From the NCBI RefSeq assembly GCF_000820045.1, contig NZ_CDBJ01000052.1, positions 1 to 43,796 of the forward strand: a stretch of DNA of 43,796 bases, read 5' to 3'. The translations under genes were made by a program, and so were the position numbers. Numbering within the stretch: the stretch's first letter is position 1; each line of letters begins with the position of its first letter. The notes below the pieces were generated by a model that was given only the letters and a program-made list of their open reading frames with translations, ran no database searches and was not told the DNA's origin. Below, in pieces: positions 34,860 to 42,664 of this stretch. The stretch comes from Aeromonas rivuli (GTDB lineage: Bacteria; Pseudomonadota; Gammaproteobacteria; Enterobacterales; Aeromonadaceae).

Positions 34860-35621
34860 TCAGGGGGCGGGGAAGTACTTGCGCTGGATCTGCTGAAATT
34901 CGCTGCTGGCCAGCACCTGGGTCAGGCCCTGTTGGAAGCTCTTGACCACTGCATCATCGACCCCCTGGCTAAAGGCGTAGCAGAACTGCTCCGAGCTCAG
35001 CACCCAGCGCACCTGATAGCGGGTCGGATCCGCGCCCGGGCTGCTTAGCAGACTCATGACGGTGGTCTTGTTGGTCGACACCAGATCGATCCGGCCCGAG
35101 TCGAGCATCTTGATGGCCTGACCCAGGCGGTTGGCACTTATCACCTTCTGTTCGTCAAAGCCGTTGTTGAGCAGCAACTGCTCCCCGACGTCGGCCCGCA
35201 CCGCCCCTATGTTGTACTGCTGGGCATCTTCGAGTTTGTTGATGGTGATCGCGCGCCGGGTCAGACCCAGCAACACTATCTCGGCGTAGCCGATGGAACA
35301 GGCCCATTTGAACAGCGGATCCCGCGCCTCGGTGCGGGCGGTGGAGAAGAGCACCACATTGGGTTTCTGGGTCAGCAGGTAGTAACCCCGGGCCCAGGGC
35401 ATGATGGCGATAGGCTGGGGCGGCGTTGCTGTCTGTTGCCAGACCCGTTGCAGCAGCTCGACCGCGAGGCCCGCGGGCTGGCCCGTCTCATCGAGGTAGT
35501 TGTAGGGGCGATACTCTTCGCTCAAGTAATGGAGGCTCGCCAGCGGCGTGGTGGCCCAGGCCGGTGCGGCGAGCATGAAGATGATCAACGGCAGACTGAA
35601 TGGGGTGGTCCATGCTCTCAT
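34860..35621 (-). CDS. periplasmic solute-binding protein (family 3 type)
   Basis: 253 aa. Sec signal peptide with AWA cleavage near residue 23. The mature part follows the bacterial extracellular solute-binding protein family 3 fold: 'YLSEEYRPYNYLDETGQPAGLAVELL', 'VVLFSTARTEARDPLFKWACSIG', 'IGAVRADVGEQLL', 'AIKMLDSGRIDLVSTNK' and a C-terminal Gln-rich helix. No transporter permease or ATPase gene is nearby, so it may be an orphan receptor or serve a distant transporter. Ligand unknown; amino acids are the usual class. Confidence 0.85.
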   Translation of the reverse strand: MRAWTTPFSLPLIIFMLAAPAWATTPLASLHYLSEEYRPYNYLDETGQPAGLAVELLQRVWQQTATPPQPIAIMPWARGYYLLTQKPNVVLFSTARTEARDPLFKWACSIGYAEIVLLGLTRRAITINKLEDAQQYNIGAVRADVGEQLLLNNGFDEQKVISANRLGQAIKMLDSGRIDLVSTNKTTVMSLLSSPGADPTRYQVRWVLSSEQFCYAFSQGVDDAVVKSFQQGLTQVLASSEFQQIQRKYFPAP

Positions 35622-35717
35622 GCGGCCTTCTCCTGTGCGCCTGGGGCAACCTTGAGTGTCGCCAAGTCACAGGATTTCGCCAGCCATGGCCCCTCGACCT
35701 AGGGAGGGCCATGGGGC

Positions 35718-36218
35718 TCACCAGCGGCCGCGGGTCTCTCCCAGCGGGCGCAACTGCTCATCGCGCAAACCTAGCAACAGGCTGCTGCCATCGGGCTGCA
35801 GGCGAAACTCGCCATAGGCCGCCCCGGTCAGCGTCTCCCCTTGCCCCTCCTCGAAGAAGTAGGCGTCCGGCCCGACCTTGACCATGCCTTCCCGGCGAAC
35901 GAGGTTGAGCAGCCGCTCGTCCGGCGCCAGTTTCCCGGTATCCCCGTGGGGCTGCCAGTGGGCCACGCCTTGGTTGTCTAGCCGGATCACCAGCTGGCTG
36001 CTGCCCGCCGGTTGCCGTGGGTGAGCCTGGGCCCATTGGCGGGCTATCTCGTAGTTGAGCCGCATATAGTCCCCCTGCATCAGGGAGCGGGGATCCACCG
36101 GGGCCAGACGCAGCAACACGGGTTCGCCGCTGTCGATGGCGTGCTCGAAACGCCACACCTGGGCGTTGACGCCCAGCAAGATGGCGAGGCCACAGAGCAA
36201 ACTGGCAAGGGTTCTCAT
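35718..36218 (-). CDS. GDYXXLXY-domain protein
   Basis: 166 aa. An N-terminal membrane anchor or signal (MRTLASLLCGLAILLGVNA) is followed by the domain's name motif 'QGDYMRLNYEIA' near residues 48-59. The rest is periplasmic. It is last in an operon with DUF4401 and DUF2157 genes; its ATG overlaps the DUF4401 stop (ATGA). Families DUF2157, DUF4401 and GDYXXLXY commonly occur together, but their role is not known to me. Confidence 0.85.
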   Translation of the reverse strand: MRTLASLLCGLAILLGVNAQVWRFEHAIDSGEPVLLRLAPVDPRSLMQGDYMRLNYEIARQWAQAHPRQPAGSSQLVIRLDNQGVAHWQPHGDTGKLAPDERLLNLVRREGMVKVGPDAYFFEEGQGETLTGAAYGEFRLQPDGSSLLLGLRDEQLRPLGETRGRW

Positions 36219-37225
36219 GAGTGTCTCCCAAGGCGCAGCAACAGGGCGCGCATCAACAAGAGGGCGGTGCCAGAGCCGAGCAGCAGCCAGGACTTGGTCA
36301 TCAGCGGCAGGGCCAGATCGTAGTAATAGAGCGAGCCGAAACCGAGCAGCAGCAGAGCGGCCAGGGTCATCATGCCCAGACTCCCGGCGTAGAAGCCGAG
36401 CAGCAGCACCAGGGCGCCCGCCCCCATGCCGGGGATCAGCGCCGCCAGCAACACCAGGGGCAGGGCAAACAGCCCCTGGCGGCGAGGCAGCTTCAGATGG
36501 TGAAGCAGGGCGAGCAGCAAGGCCGCGCACAGCAGCGGGTTGAGCCAATGGGGCAGCCGCGACCGTCCCAGCTCCTCGAGCACGCTGGTTTCGTCAAACA
36601 ACGGCTGATGCAGGCGCCCAAGCAGGATCAAGGAGAGGGCCAGGCCAAAGGCCATGGCTTCGAACCGCTCGTGTTGATGAGGACGGCGCTGTGCCCAGAG
36701 CCAGCAGGCGCAAAGCAGCGCCATCACCAGTGGCAGGGCCAGGATCTGCAAACCGAGGCAGGCGAGCGCCAGGGTCAGCAGCAGGGCGGCGGCCAGGGTG
36801 TGAAACAGCCGGATCAGCCAGTGTTCAAAGCAGAAGGCGATGGCGAACGCCAGTGCCGAGAGCCCGGCCCAGGCGCCAAAGGCGTGCACGTCCATCCTAT
36901 CTATCAGGCCATAGAGCAGCCAGGCATCCGCCGCCAGGGTCAGGGCCAGCACGAACTGATCCCAGAGATCGCCGCTGCGGGCACTGCGATTGAGCAACAG
37001 GGCCATGGCGAGCAGGGTCGCGCCAAGGGCCAGGGCATGATCCGGGCTGTCTATCAGATCGCCAACGCTCAAAAAGAGGAAAAACAGCAAGAAGAGGGCG
37101 GCGAGCCAGCCGACCACCCCCAGCATGAAGCGGTTGGCCCAGTGGGGTTCGTTATCCCGGGGTTCATCCCCCTCGACCAGCTTGGCCGAGCGCAGGATCT
37201 GCCAGAGTTCAGGCTGTGAGGACAT
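36215..37225 (-). CDS. DUF4401 membrane protein
   Basis: 336 aa, polytopic with about ten hydrophobic segments after a soluble N-terminal stretch (MSSQPELWQILRSAKLVEGD). The start ATG at 37225 is supported by the family-like N-terminus; the frame continues upstream only as non-coding-like sequence over the DUF2157 end. It ends overlapping the GDYXXLXY gene. Probably part of one inner-membrane complex with its neighbours (inference). Confidence 0.8.
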   Translation of the reverse strand: MSSQPELWQILRSAKLVEGDEPRDNEPHWANRFMLGVVGWLAALFLLFFLFLSVGDLIDSPDHALALGATLLAMALLLNRSARSGDLWDQFVLALTLAADAWLLYGLIDRMDVHAFGAWAGLSALAFAIAFCFEHWLIRLFHTLAAALLLTLALACLGLQILALPLVMALLCACWLWAQRRPHQHERFEAMAFGLALSLILLGRLHQPLFDETSVLEELGRSRLPHWLNPLLCAALLLALLHHLKLPRRQGLFALPLVLLAALIPGMGAGALVLLLGFYAGSLGMMTLAALLLLGFGSLYYYDLALPLMTKSWLLLGSGTALLLMRALLLRLGRHS

Positions 37226-37272
37226 AGGGGCTCCGGCAAGGCAGGGAAACTGAACGGGCCGAGGCCCTCTGG

Positions 37273-38220
37273 TTACTGATTGGCAGCATGGCGACTCCTC
37301 TGTTGTTGCAGCCAGCGGCTGGCGGCCACCGACAGGCCAATGGCGACGAGGCTGAGCAGCAAGAAGCCATTCACATCCGGCTCCATCCATTTGCCGAGCG
37401 CCGCCAGCAAGACGACGATGACGCTGAGGCAACCCATGGCGAGCCCGGTGATGAAGCTGTGATGCCAGCAGGCATAGGCGGCGCCGAGCCAGAGCAGCCA
37501 GAGCGGCCAAATCCAGGAAGAGGCGGCATCAAACAGGGCGAGCAGGGCGAGCAGGGTGACCCCAAGCCCGGCCATCAGCGCGGGCAGGTAAGCGGGCATC
37601 ACCTTGTAGCGGGCAGGCAAACTCCAGAGCCCTCCCCAGAGCAGGGCATTGAGCAGGGTGAGGCACCAGGCCAGCCCCTCCTCATCGAAGGAGAAGAACA
37701 GCGTGAACAGGCCGAGCCGCCAGTAGAGCACCAGGGCGAGCTGGGCCAGCAACCAGCTCAAGGTCCAGAGCAGAGGACTCTTGCCGAGCAGGGCCCAGGG
37801 CAGCAGCAGCATGGCCCAGAGCGCAAACAGCTGCCAGGGATCGGCCCCGGTCTGATAGGTCTGGCCCACCAGGGCGAGCAGGGCGCCGAGATTGAGGGCG
37901 CACAAGCAGAGCAGCCCCTGACGGGCGCCGTCACTGAGCCGGACGCGCCACAGCACCAGCAGCATGGCGAGCAGGGGCAGCTCGACCAGGCCCAGGCGCG
38001 GCAGTCGCCCCAGTGCCTGCCAGTTGAAGGCGACAAAGAAGATGAGACCGGCGCCAAGGCAGAGGCAACCGAGCAGCAGCAAGAGGCGATCGAACAGCAC
38101 CTGCCAGCGTGCGGGAGCGGGGGGCAAATCGGCCAGACGAAGGGCCTCGGGCAGCTGTGCTGGGGCGAGGTGGCCTCGCTTGACCCAGTCGAGCAGGGGA
38201 CGGCGGGAGTGATGCTGCAT
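37273..38220 (-). CDS. DUF2157 membrane protein
   Basis: 315 aa, polytopic. A soluble N-terminal 40 residues (LDWVKRGHLAPAQLPEALRL) is typical of DUF2157, then about ten membrane helices rich in Leu/Trp, and a basic tail. 'GLIFFVAFNWQALGRLPRLGLVELPL' is the family's hallmark stretch. It is the first gene of the three-gene operon; the gap to DUF4401 is 47 bp. Function unknown. Confidence 0.82.
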   Translation of the reverse strand: MQHHSRRPLLDWVKRGHLAPAQLPEALRLADLPPAPARWQVLFDRLLLLLGCLCLGAGLIFFVAFNWQALGRLPRLGLVELPLLAMLLVLWRVRLSDGARQGLLCLCALNLGALLALVGQTYQTGADPWQLFALWAMLLLPWALLGKSPLLWTLSWLLAQLALVLYWRLGLFTLFFSFDEEGLAWCLTLLNALLWGGLWSLPARYKVMPAYLPALMAGLGVTLLALLALFDAASSWIWPLWLLWLGAAYACWHHSFITGLAMGCLSVIVVLLAALGKWMEPDVNGFLLLSLVAIGLSVAASRWLQQQRSRHAANQ

Positions 38221-38422
38221 GGAATGGCTCCGAATAACGTGCCCCATTATGGCATAGGGCCGGGGCGCCAACACCATGGCCGAGTCCCGGGAAGGGCTGC
38301 CGATGGCTGACCTCGGCGCAGAGAGAGGCAAGACACAGACGAGGGTGGGCAAGAGGGGAGCAGGGTTGAACGGGATAGCGTGGCGGGATGTGCCGAGATG
38401 GTGCCTGGCAGGGGAGGCGTTA

Positions 38423-38463
38423 AAGACACAGGCCCCATCATTTGATGGGGCCTGTGTCTTCTT
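38423..38463. terminator. 18-bp-stem bidirectional terminator
   Basis: A perfect 18-bp inverted repeat (38423-38440 with 38443-38460) with a 2-nt loop lies after the Mn-exporter gene and before the DUF2157 promoter. Unusually long, but otherwise terminator-like. Confidence 0.85.
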
Positions 38464-38493
38464 ATATCAGGGCTATCTTAGTGGCGCTGGCTA

Positions 38494-39054
38494 TCAGGCG
38501 GTGACGATCAGGGTGCTGATCCCCAGGGTGATAAACAGGACGGCGCAGCCAATCCGGATGCTTTTGAGGGGCAACTTGTCGGCGCCGAGCTTGCCGAGCA
38601 GCACCACGGGCACGTTCGCCAGCATCATGCCGATGGTGGTGCCAGCAATGACCTGAGTGAGCGAGTCATACTTGGCGGCCAGCAGCACGGTGGCAATCTG
38701 GGTCTTGTCGCCAATTTCGGCGATAAAGAACAGCACGAAGGTGGCGAGGAAGGGGCCGTACTTGTCGAGCTTGCTATCTTCATCGTCCATCTTGTCCGGC
38801 ACCAAAATCCAGACCGCCATGGCGATAAAGGCTCCCGCCACCAGATAGGTCATCAGTTTGGGATCGAGCCAGCGACTGATCAGCTCGCCAATCCAGGCCG
38901 CGCCCGCATGGTTGAGCAGGGTAGCGGCAAACATGCCGGCGATGATGGGCCAGGGCTTGCGAAAGCGACAGATCAGCAGGAGTGCGAGCAACTGGGTCTT
39001 GTCGCCTATTTCGGCGACGGCCACGCTCAGGGTGGAGGTTAACAGGGCTTCCAT
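38494..39054 (-). CDS. mneA: GDT1/UPF0016-family manganese exporter
   Basis: 186 aa, six membrane helices in two repeats, each with the family's E-x-G-D-K-T motif: E15-IGDKT at 15-20 and E113-IGDKT at 113-118. Vibrio MneA of this family exports Mn2+. The ATG at 39054 gives the usual start MEALLTSTLSV. A charged loop (PDKMDDEDSKLDKYG) separates the halves. The Mn-sensing riboswitch upstream strongly supports the substrate. Confidence 0.9.
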   Translation of the reverse strand: MEALLTSTLSVAVAEIGDKTQLLALLLICRFRKPWPIIAGMFAATLLNHAGAAWIGELISRWLDPKLMTYLVAGAFIAMAVWILVPDKMDDEDSKLDKYGPFLATFVLFFIAEIGDKTQIATVLLAAKYDSLTQVIAGTTIGMMLANVPVVLLGKLGADKLPLKSIRIGCAVLFITLGISTLIVTA

Positions 39055-39126
39055 AAAGATACCGGGGGACGGAATTGTTATAAACCAGAGACAAGCCTGC
39101 GCCATCCGTCCCCGGTATTGGCACTG

Positions 39127-39260
39127 GCCCGTCAAAGGTCTTGTCAAATCCGGCATTGCTCGTTGCGGATCACGCTGACCATGGTGAGTTTGCACCAAGT
39201 ATGTTGATCAACGTCTGCGGGCCTTTTAGCCCGTCAGCGACTACTCCCCCTCGATGGGAG
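39127..39260 (-). promoter_or_regulatory. yybP-ykoY manganese riboswitch
   Basis: On the bottom strand the leader carries GGGGGAGTAG, later TGATCAACATACTTGG, and finally CAAGACCTTTG, in the order and spacing of the yybP-ykoY aptamer (compare alx and mntP). Downstream, arms ATACCGGGGACGGA (about 39103-39117) and TCCGTCCCCCGGTAT (about 39059-39073) can form a long hairpin ending four bases before the ATG, a likely translation-level switch. Mn2+ binding should open expression. Confidence 0.88.
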
Positions 39261-39265
39261 CGGGC

Positions 39266-39294
39266 ATTCTAGGAAAGATGCCCGGTAATTACAA
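39266..39294 (-). promoter_or_regulatory. promoter of riboswitch-mneA transcript
   Basis: On the bottom strand, TTGTAA (39294-39289), 17 bp, TAGAAT (39271-39266). Transcription would start just before the aptamer. Confidence 0.7.
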
Positions 39295-39386
39295 GAGGTT
39301 GGCCAAGGTGAGAGCCTGATGAGGGTGACCGGCTGGTAAATCGCACATCCGGCGCTCTGCTATCGGGAAACCTGTCAGCCTCGACC

Positions 39387-39716
39387 TTAGCCGCCGACCT
39401 GCTTGACGGTGAAGCCCGCCTTCTCCAGCTCGCTGCGGATGAGATCGCGCTTGTCGCCCTGGATCTCGATGATCCCCTCCTTCAAGCCGCCGCCGGTACC
39501 GCACTTTTTCTTGAGCAGGGTGGCGATGGCTTTTTGCTGCGCATCAGGCACCCCATGAATGGTGATGACGCCGGCGCCCTTGCGCCCCTTGGTCTCGCGG
39601 CGAATACGCACCACCCCATCGGTGGGGAAGGGGGAGGCTGGGCTGGCCTGGGTGCTGGGGGTAATGGCACCGCCATCTGTGCTGAAAACCAGACGGCTGT
39701 TGTTGTCCTGATGCAT
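39387..39716 (-). CDS. yciH: SUI1/eIF1-like protein YciH
   Basis: 109 aa (E. coli 108). Disordered N-terminal 30 residues, then the SUI1 domain: 'VRIRRETKGRKGAGVITIHGV', 'LKKKCGTGGGLKEG' and 'EIQGDKRDLIRSELEKAGF'. It resembles eukaryotic eIF1 and can affect initiation fidelity. It is divergent from feoA, with about 130 bp between. Confidence 0.93.
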   Translation of the reverse strand: MHQDNNSRLVFSTDGGAITPSTQASPASPFPTDGVVRIRRETKGRKGAGVITIHGVPDAQQKAIATLLKKKCGTGGGLKEGIIEIQGDKRDLIRSELEKAGFTVKQVGG

Positions 39717-39745
39717 GGTGAACTCTGCAACTAGCTAAGCGAAGT

Positions 39746-39768
39746 TTGATTTTACGCAAATTGTTGCG
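39746..39768. promoter_or_regulatory. FNR-like site in yciH-feoA gap
   Basis: TTGAT-TTTA-CGCAA (39746-39759) matches an FNR box at 8 of 10 positions, and CGCAA-N4-TTGCG (39755-39768) is a perfect inverted repeat overlapping it. FNR control of feo under low oxygen is usual. No convincing Fur box was found by eye. Confidence 0.4.
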
Positions 39769-39848
39769 CAGGTCACAGCTTATAATGGCCACAGAAAAGA
39801 GAATTGTTCTTGTTTAGAGTCGTCACAGTTTCCACCTAGGGGTTGGCC

Positions 39849-40076
39849 ATGGTTCTCACGCAGTTATCACCGGGGCAGAGCGCTCGTATCACAGATTTGA
39901 ATGCACTGGATCGCAGCCTGCGCCGCAAGCTGATGGTGATGGGGCTCTTGCCGCAATCGGAGGTCACCCTGCTGCGCTGTGCGCCCCTGGGGGATCCGCT
40001 CCAGATCCAGTGCCAGGGCATCTGCCTCTCAGTGCAAAAAAGCCTGGCCAACCAGATAGAGGTGGAGTGCCTATGA
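39849..40076 (+). CDS. feoA: ferrous iron transport protein A
   Basis: 75 aa, SH3-like FeoA that binds and modulates FeoB in the cytoplasm. 'LTQLSPGQSARITDL', 'KLMVMGLLPQSEVTLLRCAPLGDP' and 'SVQKSLANQIEVECL' match the family. I chose the ATG at 39849 with AGGGG upstream. Its stop overlaps the feoB ATG. Confidence 0.94.
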   Translation: MVLTQLSPGQSARITDLNALDRSLRRKLMVMGLLPQSEVTLLRCAPLGDPLQIQCQGICLSVQKSLANQIEVECL

Positions 40077-42340
40077 GCATCAATCTGGTCACGGTCGGCA
40101 ATCCCAACAGCGGCAAGACCTCACTGTTCAATGCCCTCACCGGGGCCCGCCAGCAGGTGGGTAACTGGAGCGGGGTCACGGTCGACAAGAAGATGGGCAG
40201 CTTCAGCGTCGGGGAGCAGGATTATCGGCTGACCGACTTGCCCGGCATCTATAGCCTGGCGGCGCAGGATGCCAGCCTGGATGAGCAGATAGCCAGCGGC
40301 TTCGTACAGGGCCAACGCCCGGACTTGCTGCTCAACGTCATCGATGCCGCCAGCCTGGAGCGCTCCCTCTACCTGACCTTGCAACTGCGTGAGCTGGGTC
40401 TGCCCATGCTGGTGGTGCTCAACAAGATGGATCTGCTGGAGAAGCGACGCATCACCGTTGACGAGACGCTGCTCAGTGCCCGGCTCGGCTGCCCCGTGGT
40501 GTCGCTCTCGGCCCACAACCTGGCTCAGGTGCGCGCTCTCAAGGCCAGGCTCCATGAGTTCATCGGCTCGCCCCAGGCGGCGCTGCAGCTCGATTACGGC
40601 CAGCCTCTGGAGGCAGGCATCAGCGAACTGGAGAGCCTGCTTGCCCCCCATCCGCTGGCGAGTCGTGGCCGCGCCCTGCGCCTGCTCGAAGAAGATCCCG
40701 TGATGGCGCAGACCCTGCTGCCCGGTCAGCAAACGGCGGCCGCCAATCTGGTGCGCCGTGCCCAGGGTCAGCAGGATATCGACCTGCAACTGGCGGACGT
40801 GCGCTACGGCCACATCCACCAATGGTGCCAGCAGGCCTGCCAGCAGCGGGGCAAGCTCAACGCCGCCCAGAGTGAGTGGCTCGACAGGGTGCTGCTCAAT
40901 CGCTGGGTCGGCATCCCCTTCTTCCTGCTGGTGATGTATCTGATGTTCATGTTCGCCATCAAGGTGGGCAGTGCCTTCATCGACTTCTTCGACATCCTGG
41001 GGGGCGCCCTGTTCGTCGATGGGGTCCACCATCTGCTGGGGCTAGCCCATGCTCCCGAGTGGCTGGGGGCCATATTGGCGGATGGCTTTGGCGCCGGTCT
41101 GCAGACGGTGGCGACCTTCATCCCCGTCATCGGTTGCCTCTATCTGTTTCTTGCGGTGCTGGAGAGCTCGGGCTATCTGGCCCGGGCCGCCTTCGTGGTC
41201 GATGCCCTGATGCGTCGCCTCGGCCTGCCCGGCAAGGCGTTCGTCCCCATGCTGATGGGCTTTGGTTGCACCGTGCCCGCCGTGATGGCGACCCGCACCC
41301 TCAACTCCGAGCGTGAACGGCTGATGACTTCGGCCATGGCCCCCTTCATGTCCTGCGGCGCCCGCCTGCCGGTCTATGCCCTGTTCGCGGTGGCCTTTTT
41401 CCCGGCATCTGGCCAGAACCTGGTATTCGGCCTCTATCTCGTCGGCATTGTGGTGGCGGTGCTCACCGGCCTGCTGCTGCGCAGCACCCTCTTGCCCGGC
41501 AAGAGTGACTCCATGCTGATGGAGATGCCCGATTACGAGCTGCCCCGCCCCATCAACGTGGGGATCAAGACCTGGCAGAAGCTGAAATCTTTCGTGTTCG
41601 GTGCCGGTAAAACCATAGTGCTGGTGGTGGCGGTGCTGAGCGTGCTCAACTCCCTGGGCACGGATGGCAGCTTCGGCCATCAGGATCAGGAGAGTTCGGT
41701 GCTGAGCAAGCTGAGCCAGGGGGTGACACCGCTGCTGCACCCCATCGGCATTCGTGAGGATAACTGGCAGGCGACGGTCGGCATCGTCACCGGTATCTTC
41801 GCCAAGGAGGCCGTGGTCGGCACCCTCAACAGCCTCTATGGGGGAGGCGAGCAGGCCGCCGATGCCGAGTACGATCTGTGGCAGAGTGTGCAAGATGCCC
41901 TGGCCAGCATCCCCGCCAATCTGGCGGCCATCAACCCGGCCGATCCCCTCGGGATAGATATCGGCGAGGTCGGGGATGCCAGGGTTGCGGCGGCGGAGCA
42001 AGAGGTGAGTCTCTCCACCTACGGCAACATGCAGGCTCACTTCGACGGGGCGGCGGGTGCCTTTGCCTACCTGCTGTTCATCCTGCTCTACATGCCATGC
42101 GCCGCCGCCATGGGCGCCCTGGTGCGTGAAACCGGCCGTCCCTGGGCTATCTACACCGCGCTCTGGTGCAACTACATGGCCTTCATGGGCGCCACGCTCT
42201 TCTATCAGGGGGCCAGCTTTGCACGCCATCCCGAGCAGAGCCTGGCCTGGATAGGTTTCTATCTCGGCTCCCTGCTGCTGCTCTGGTGGCTGGGACGCAT
42301 GCGCGGTGACATAGTGACGCGCCGGGTGGTGGCGCAGTGA
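40073..42340 (+). CDS. feoB: ferrous iron transporter FeoB
   Basis: 755 aa. N-terminal G domain: G1 GNPNSGKT (9-16), DLPG switch, NKMD specificity motif. A GDI-like helical region follows, then two Gate membrane domains: 'LMGFGCTVPAVMATRTL' (with the Cys of the first gate) and 'GIFAKEAVVGTL'; the second-gate segment 'LLYMPCAAAMGALVRE' is near the end. It imports Fe2+. The gene overlaps feoA and feoC by four bases each, so the three are co-translated. Length is usual (E. coli 773). Confidence 0.96.
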   Translation: MSINLVTVGNPNSGKTSLFNALTGARQQVGNWSGVTVDKKMGSFSVGEQDYRLTDLPGIYSLAAQDASLDEQIASGFVQGQRPDLLLNVIDAASLERSLYLTLQLRELGLPMLVVLNKMDLLEKRRITVDETLLSARLGCPVVSLSAHNLAQVRALKARLHEFIGSPQAALQLDYGQPLEAGISELESLLAPHPLASRGRALRLLEEDPVMAQTLLPGQQTAAANLVRRAQGQQDIDLQLADVRYGHIHQWCQQACQQRGKLNAAQSEWLDRVLLNRWVGIPFFLLVMYLMFMFAIKVGSAFIDFFDILGGALFVDGVHHLLGLAHAPEWLGAILADGFGAGLQTVATFIPVIGCLYLFLAVLESSGYLARAAFVVDALMRRLGLPGKAFVPMLMGFGCTVPAVMATRTLNSERERLMTSAMAPFMSCGARLPVYALFAVAFFPASGQNLVFGLYLVGIVVAVLTGLLLRSTLLPGKSDSMLMEMPDYELPRPINVGIKTWQKLKSFVFGAGKTIVLVVAVLSVLNSLGTDGSFGHQDQESSVLSKLSQGVTPLLHPIGIREDNWQATVGIVTGIFAKEAVVGTLNSLYGGGEQAADAEYDLWQSVQDALASIPANLAAINPADPLGIDIGEVGDARVAAAEQEVSLSTYGNMQAHFDGAAGAFAYLLFILLYMPCAAAMGALVRETGRPWAIYTALWCNYMAFMGATLFYQGASFARHPEQSLAWIGFYLGSLLLLWWLGRMRGDIVTRRVVAQ

Positions 42341-42579
42341 TACTGCATGAATTAGGAGACTATCTGGCCCGGGAGCACAGGGTCAGTCGCCGGGATCTGG
42401 CCCGTCACTTCCACACCTCGGAAGATGCCGTCGAGGCCATGCTCGGGGTCTGGATGCGCAAGGGGCGCGTCATCAAACAGGAGAGCCAGCTGTGTGGCGG
42501 CAGTTGCTGCGGCAAACAGCAGCTGGTGATATTCGAATGGTGCGAGCCGGGCCGTATCGGCCTGGTGCAACGCGGCTAG
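42337..42579 (+). CDS. feoC: FeoC-type iron-sulfur regulator
   Basis: 80 aa. Winged-helix N-terminus (LGDYLAREHRVSRRDLARHF) and a Cys cluster CGGSCC that binds an Fe-S cluster in homologues; there are three Cys here and a fourth in 'EWCEPG'. FeoC stabilises or regulates FeoB. The start is GTG at 42337, overlapping the feoB stop. Confidence 0.9.
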   Translation: MILHELGDYLAREHRVSRRDLARHFHTSEDAVEAMLGVWMRKGRVIKQESQLCGGSCCGKQQLVIFEWCEPGRIGLVQRG

Positions 42580-42607
42580 GCGGTATCGCCGTCCCGGATG
42601 CCAACGA

Positions 42608-42632
42608 AAGAACCCGCCAGCGGCGGGTTCTT
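42608..42632. terminator. bidirectional terminator between feoC and pilU
   Basis: A perfect 11-bp stem (42608-42618 with 42622-42632) between the converging genes feoC and pilU. Confidence 0.85.
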
Positions 42633-42664
42633 GGTCTCTGATCTGCCAGGGCAGCCGGTGGCGC

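Noticed and set aside
36221..38310. Long Gln/Gly-rich top-strand frames over the DUF4401 and DUF2157 genes
   Set aside because: They are the reverse of Leu-rich membrane genes, which give Gln/Glu/Gly-rich shadows; no start signals.
41042..42229. 395-aa open frame antisense to feoB
   Set aside because: Shadow of feoB with the same His/Gln-rich bias; no motifs.
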